In this document: piece after piece, positions 1 to 6,000 of the stretch
Numbering within the stretch: position 1 is the stretch's first letter
Layout of the letters: the number at the start of each line of letters is the position of its first letter
DNA from: an uncultured Anaerolineae bacterium
GTDB taxonomy: Bacteria; Chloroflexota; Anaerolineae; Anaerolineales; UBA11858
DNA length: 6,718 bases
Assembly (NCBI GenBank): GCA_937893815.1
Contig: CALCSH010000037.1
Location: forward strand, 1-6,718
Direction: 5' to 3'
Notes under the pieces: model-generated
Told to the model about the DNA's origin: nothing
Database searches by the model: none
Seen by the model: only the letters and a program-made list of their open reading frames with translations
Made by a program: the position numbers and the translations under genes

Positions 1-3000
1 CTGGCCGGGCTGGTGATGTAGGCCGTGACGTAACCGGTCTGAATTTGCCGCAGATACAGGCTGCCGCTGGATTCCATCAAGTTGAGATCATCGCGGGTAT
101 ACGTGGTCAACACGCCCGATCCGACCGTGCCAGCCGTATCGCTGTTGATTTCGAAATTGCCATCATTACTGCCGCCCAAGAGCTGGCCGATCTCGCCCAA
201 AAACGCTTCCAGGGTAATATCATCGGCGCTGACGTCAGCCGCCAAATCCTTGTTCCAGTCGTAAATCGAGCTTTGCGCCCGCAGGCCGACGTTCCCGGCC
301 AATGCGGTGACACGATCCACGTTCATGCTGCCCAGTGTTTCCCCGAGGTAGATACTGCACCCGGTGGAACTGGCGGTCAGATGGCCGCTGGCATCCAAAT
401 CGGTTTCAACATAATTGGCGCTGGTGCCGATATTACAAGAAGCGGCGATATTCAGATCAACGGTCTTGATATTGAGATACCCGCCGCCGCTGTCATCATT
501 GTAGGAATCATAGATATTGATGCCGCGCAAATCGATATAGTTGACGGCGTAAATCGTATCGAGGTAAAGATTATCGGTGACACCGCTGACACCACGCAGA
601 TAAACGGAATCGCCAGCTCGCACCGTCACGCTGGCCGTATTGCTCATGCTGACTTCAATGAAGTCGGTTGCTGAGCCAACGCTGTTTGAGCCAGCCTCCA
701 GCACCAGATTGCCGCTGGCGATAGCGACGTTTGCCAATCCTGTGCTGGCAGCGTCGATTATGCTGGATGAACTCTTGATGCGAGTCTCGCCGCCGGTGAC
801 AATCCTATCCAAACGGATGGCCTGCTCGGAACCGATATAAACTTCGGCATCCGATGTTACGTTTAGAACGCTGGTCAGGGGCTGGGTCAGTTCCAGATCA
901 ATATCATCTTTCATGATGATGTAGATTTTGCGCACGGTCAAGTCTACATTGGATGTCCCGGCCAGAGCCAGCGCTTGCGTGGTCGCCAGTTTGATCGCCA
1001 GATTATCGGCTTTAACCACATAATAAGTAACACCGTCGCTGACTGCTGCACTGAGGCTGCTGATGCCCAGGGTGCCGGGGAAGCTAATCGCATCGCCATT
1101 GCTCTTGCCGTGAGCGTAGCCGAAGTTGATCGTATCGTTGGTGGGGTTGATGATGACAGCATCCACGCGCTCGGTCGAGGCCAGTTTAACCTTCTGAGCG
1201 TCCGTGATCGCTCCCAAATTGGTCAAATCAATCACATCGACGCCATTGTTTTGGCCCACGCCGCCCGAGACAGTGATAATGGTCACGTTACGGCCGGTGA
1301 TATTGGGGTCTTCTTGCTGGGTTTGGGTATCCGAAACAGTCTTCAGCCAGCCGCCGGTCAGGGCGTAGCGGGCATCCGCATCGCTCCAAACCGCGGTGCT
1401 CTCGATGGCCTTGACTTCCGAAAGGGTGTGCGTGCCTGTCCCCAGCGAGCCGATATTTTGAATTTCGTTGGCGCCATCTTTATACAAGGACAGTTTGATG
1501 GTGTGATCGTCGATCACGTTGATAATATAATTCTTTCCGTCCACCAAACCAGGGATGACGGCGCCACCGTTGGCGTCGTACATCACTTTGGTGCCGTCGC
1601 GGTAGATATGACCGTTGGCAAAATAGATCGTATCGGCACCGGCGTTGATCGTATTGGTGCCATTGTCAATCGCAGGTTGGTAGAAATTCGCATCCGTGCT
1701 GTAATCCCAGCCTGCGATTTGAGTTCCGCCCATGACATCGAAACGCGCCTGCAAGGCAGCATATTCATCCGCCCGTTTGGTGTTCTGCAAAGCCACGTCA
1801 GCGGCTGTATAACCCGCCGCCAGCATCGAATTTTCCAGCGTCGAGCTTAGCGCCGTTCCGTTATCCCGATAATACCAATACGTCTGGTAATCGTTATTAA
1901 TCATGGCGATATGGGCATCAATGGCCGGTTGGGCATTGGCGCCATCCGCCGCCCGCAGGTTGAGCGAGTCCCACAGGTCAATCAAATCCTGGCGTTTATC
2001 CGGGGTAGAGCCGCTACGCCGGTCGAGCAGCGAGCCATTCGCCACCTTGACGTACACATCCAGATTCGTGCGGATATACATCAAGCGCAGGTCGCCGCTG
2101 ATCTCTTCAATGAAGACATGCCCGGAGGCTTCGACCAGCAGGTAATCGTGCAGGTCGTTTACGCCCATATTGATGCGCACCGGCAAGCTGGTCGAACTGC
2201 CCACACTGCCCAGCTCGGAGTATATCTTGATCAGGCCGCCCTGGATCAACGCCGAAGTGTTCTCAGGCACCAGGTTTTGCTGAACGTGCAAGACCACATC
2301 ACCGCTGCCGGTCGTGATCTGATTGAAGATCAGATTATTGCTCACCTCAGAAATGTAGATATCGCCGCTGGTCGTGGTGGCGTTCAATACACCAGACTGC
2401 ATATCAATCTGCAGCGGGAAACCCTGCGCGCCAATGCCAGTGGTGGCGCTCAAGGTGAGGGTATTGCTGGTCAGGGTCACGTCTTCCGCATCAACCGAGA
2501 TCGAGCCACTATTCGCTGTCAGCGTGGTCGTGCCAGAGGAGTTGTTGATGTCGGCCCCGATGACAATGCCAGCGGCTGAGGTGATGTTCAATGTGCCGCT
2601 ATCGAAGCCGATGAAAGTGATCGTGATGATATTGTCGGCGCTGACGCTGTGGGTATGGATGTCTTTATAAGTTTGCTCGAACCAATACTGATCGGTGTAG
2701 GTTTTGCCCAGCCCCAGGAAGCCGCTGCGCCTCGAGGTATGCCGCTCGGCGATCTGACACTTACCAACGTAAGCCCCACCAGACTGGTAAATACCACCAG
2801 CAGCAGCACAATCCGCGGCCGTACTAATCACCAATCTTTCGTACGTGTAGCTATACTCACCTTCGGTCGGGGAAACCGTGGAGACAAGCGTACCATCGGA
2901 AAGGGTGGTGGCGTCGATATTCTTAGTGCTGCTATTCGAGGCAGCGCCGGGGTCTCTGGCGAAGGCATCCACACCCAGCCAGGAGGAAGTTTCAAATTGG

Positions 3001-6000
3001 TACCAGTAACTATCCACCTTGCGCTGGCCGGTCACCCAGGTATAGGCCAGGCCACTGACCGGGCTGTAGTAGGCCACACGGCTGTCCGCCCCGCTCGGAG
3101 CGGGGATATTGTCGGCCACATTGGTGACATCCACCCAGTTAAAGGATTCGTCGTTACCCGTTGTCCCCGGATTGTCATAGGCCGTATTGGTAAAAATCTG
3201 GATGGCGCTGCCGACACGCGTGTAGCGCACGGCGCGGTTCTTGGTGATAACCAACCCGCTCACCAAAGTACGCACGACTTTAGCCTGTTGGGTGTCAGTG
3301 ATGATCAGCTCACCTTCGGTGCCGCTGCCGGTATCCAGTTGATTGATGAACAAGTTCTTGTTGGTCTGGTTGTCGATCACAATGCGGCCGTAACCATCCA
3401 GCACCTTGATATTGCCGTTACCGGTGCTCATAATCAGGCCGTAGAGTTCCATATAGCCGCCCTGAACGACAACATTCGAAACTTCGATGCGGTCGTTGAC
3501 GGCATTATAAACCACGGTGAATTCGATCGACTGGCGCAGGATCAGGGTTTCCGTGGGGCTGCCGCCCGATGATTTTTGGCTATCGTAATTCGACTTGAAG
3601 CTGTTAATCAGGGTCTGGTCAGCGGCATTCAAGACCAGCGATCGATCTGCCAGGCCACTCTGAATCGTGCCGTTAACATTGAGGTACTCGCCGCTGATTA
3701 GCACGATATTGCCGAAGATGTAATTGTTGCCGCTGCCGCCCTTGGGAGTAGAGTCATCCAGGGCCGGTATCGTCCAGCAAACATCACTGCGGTCGCAGTG
3801 GTAAAGCTCTGAAGCGTTGGCGACGCTGGCCCAATGGCCTTCGGGCTGCCCGCCGATATTGGTGAAGCCCGGTTTGTATTCCTGTACGAAATTCTTACCC
3901 GCTTTGAGCGTCACTTCGTAGGCTTCAATATTGACTGAAGTTGCCCCGGCCACATTCTTAACATAGATGCTGCCGTTGACGTTCTCGACGTAGATCACAC
4001 CCTGAGCAAAACGCGAAGGCGCAAAGACATCACCGGTAAATTCAATATCAGGATTGACTTCATTGCCCGCCGCGGCATACGTGCTGGTGATCATGATCTT
4101 CGGGGGGGTGCTATCGGCGATGGACTGGATCGTGTTGAAATCGGCCGACTTATGGCCGTTAATATTGCGAGCGTTGATCTCATCTTCGAGACCGTTGCTA
4201 TTGGCATCCGCCAGGGACTCGTCGTTGTAAATAATACGCCCGCCGGTGGCATCGGGGATGACAACCCGGTTGAAACGTAAGGAGAACGGCCCGCTGTTGG
4301 TGATGGTGATTTCGGCATCGCCTGGCGCGTACAACTGCCCGGTATTACCGCTGGCTTCAAAGTAATCGGCTTCGACGACAATATTGGAAGACTGCGCCTT
4401 GATGTCTTTGACGGTGACGTAATAAACCGGAATATCGGTCTCGCAAACGGTGATATAGCCGCCGCTGGCATCTGAGCCATTAGCAAATTGCGGCGAACAG
4501 AAGCCGAGATCATCCAACTGCTGTTCAATCAAAGCCAACTGGGCATTGAAGGCATCTTCGGCATCGGTGCCTTTATATTCCTGTTTTAATGTTTGCAACC
4601 GGGCCTGATCGGCCTGCAGATTGAGTACCAGCGATTCTTTCGTGTATATGTACTCGATGCCAGCATCGGCAGTGATCACCGGTGCAGCCGTTGTGCCGCT
4701 CAGGGTCATGGCCAGTTTATTGCGAGTACCCACGCGCACAATACCGTTGACAACTACGCCGTTGGTATGCGTCGGGGTGGCAGAGCCGTTTTCAATCGCA
4801 AAGCTAACGCCATCACCCAGAATCGCCTCACCCGCCTCGCGGTAAAGGTCGTGGCCGCGCCCCTGCCCGTAGATAATCACCGTGCCTGTGGTCGCCGCAA
4901 AGGTCGCGTTCCCAACCATTTCCAAAACAGCGCCATTATCAATTTGCACCAGGTTGGTCTGATTGACAACCGTGTCGGCATCCAGTGAGCTTTCCAGCAG
5001 CGGGAAGAGCGTCCAGTTATATAGATCGGTGTAAGCATTCAAGATGTATTTGTTGCCATTTTGCAGCAAGGTGCGGCCTGCCAGCAGGTTGACATTGCCA
5101 TCGGAGGTTATAGTAGCCCCATTCTTAACCCAAATTTTGTTGGTGACAACCACATTGGCGAGAGAATCGCCCAGCGGTTGACCGGCGATACCATAGGCTT
5201 TTGCCGTAGCGCGGGTTTCGATATCGGCCTGGGTGCGGATCGAGAAGGTCAGGTCGCCGAGAGCGGTAATATCCGCGTTGCCGATTTCGATATAGCCATA
5301 ATAAGAGGATGTCGAGACTTCAGAACGCACGCGCGGGAAAGGCAGCGCGCCGCCCGAATGGACTGTGGCGCGATCGCGGGCGAAAATTTTATTTAATACG
5401 TTGGCTTCAAATATCCCAGCGTTGGCAGCTTCACCGGTCTGGGTTAGCTTGGTATTGTCATTGACAAAAATACCCGTGGTTCCGCTGATCGTGGTGACGC
5501 TCTTGGCAGCTGGGGCATCAATCAGGGCGCCGCCGATGGTGTAGGCGTTTTGAACATCGTTCGCCAGCCAATCTTTCTTGTGTTCGCTGGTCGCGGTCAG
5601 GCTGATATTGGCAGCATCCACCCAGGTGCCATTGAATTCGGCGCGAACCTGCGGATTGATCGTATTGGTGGATATTGCCCCACCGTAACCCACAATCGAA
5701 ATTGCAAAGCCATCGGCTGTGCTGTTGAAGGTGGATAAATGCACGGCCTTGAGTTCCAGCGTGTCCACGACGATCTTGCGGGCTGCGGAGGAAGTGCTGC
5801 CTAAATAAGCTTTCACATTGGCATTATCATCGACTTCTGAATCGGCTGCCGCCACGCTGACAATGCCGCCGGTTCCGGCGGTGGAGTCGGCAAAGTTGGT
5901 GTCTTTGCCATCGGCGGAGACGACCAATTTCGCCGCCGTGATCTTGACATCGTTCCCTACATACGCATAGGCTTCACTGGTAGAAGAAGCATTGGCCGGG

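Noticed and set aside
2175..2200. RTX (GGxGxDxxx) calcium repeat near residues 2181-2187
   Set aside because: The GGSNDG phrase is isolated, lacks the nonapeptide spacing and is not repeated.
2649..3572. Long plus-strand ATG-to-stop frame of 307 codons, with similar ones at 975-1850, 1911-2579, 45-674, 4593-4988 and 5061-5396
   Set aside because: All begin at positions divisible by three and so lie exactly codon-on-codon opposite the minus-strand gene. They stay open because that gene seldom uses TTA, CTA or TCA, which are the reverse complements of the stops. Their translations are low-quality, His/Arg/Ile-rich sequences with no recognisable domain.
3231..4112. Pectate-lyase-like or other polysaccharide lyase beta-helix
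   Set aside because: Strand pattern fits beta-helix but no conserved Asp/Arg/Lys catalytic cluster was seen, and such enzymes are far smaller.
4179..4208. Dockerin domain (cellulosome)
   Set aside because: A dockerin needs two calcium-loop repeats about 20-30 residues apart with helices; only one loop is present.
4091..4528. Minus-strand ATG frame of 145 codons in another frame
   Set aside because: Overlaps the giant frame fully and its product is Ser/Pro/Arg-rich with no domain; a shadow frame.
1645..5675. Short shared DNA string gatcgtattggtg near 1648 and 5658 as a possible direct repeat or recombination site
   Set aside because: It encodes similar Asn-Thr-Ile phrases in unrelated contexts; too short and isolated to be a DNA-level element.
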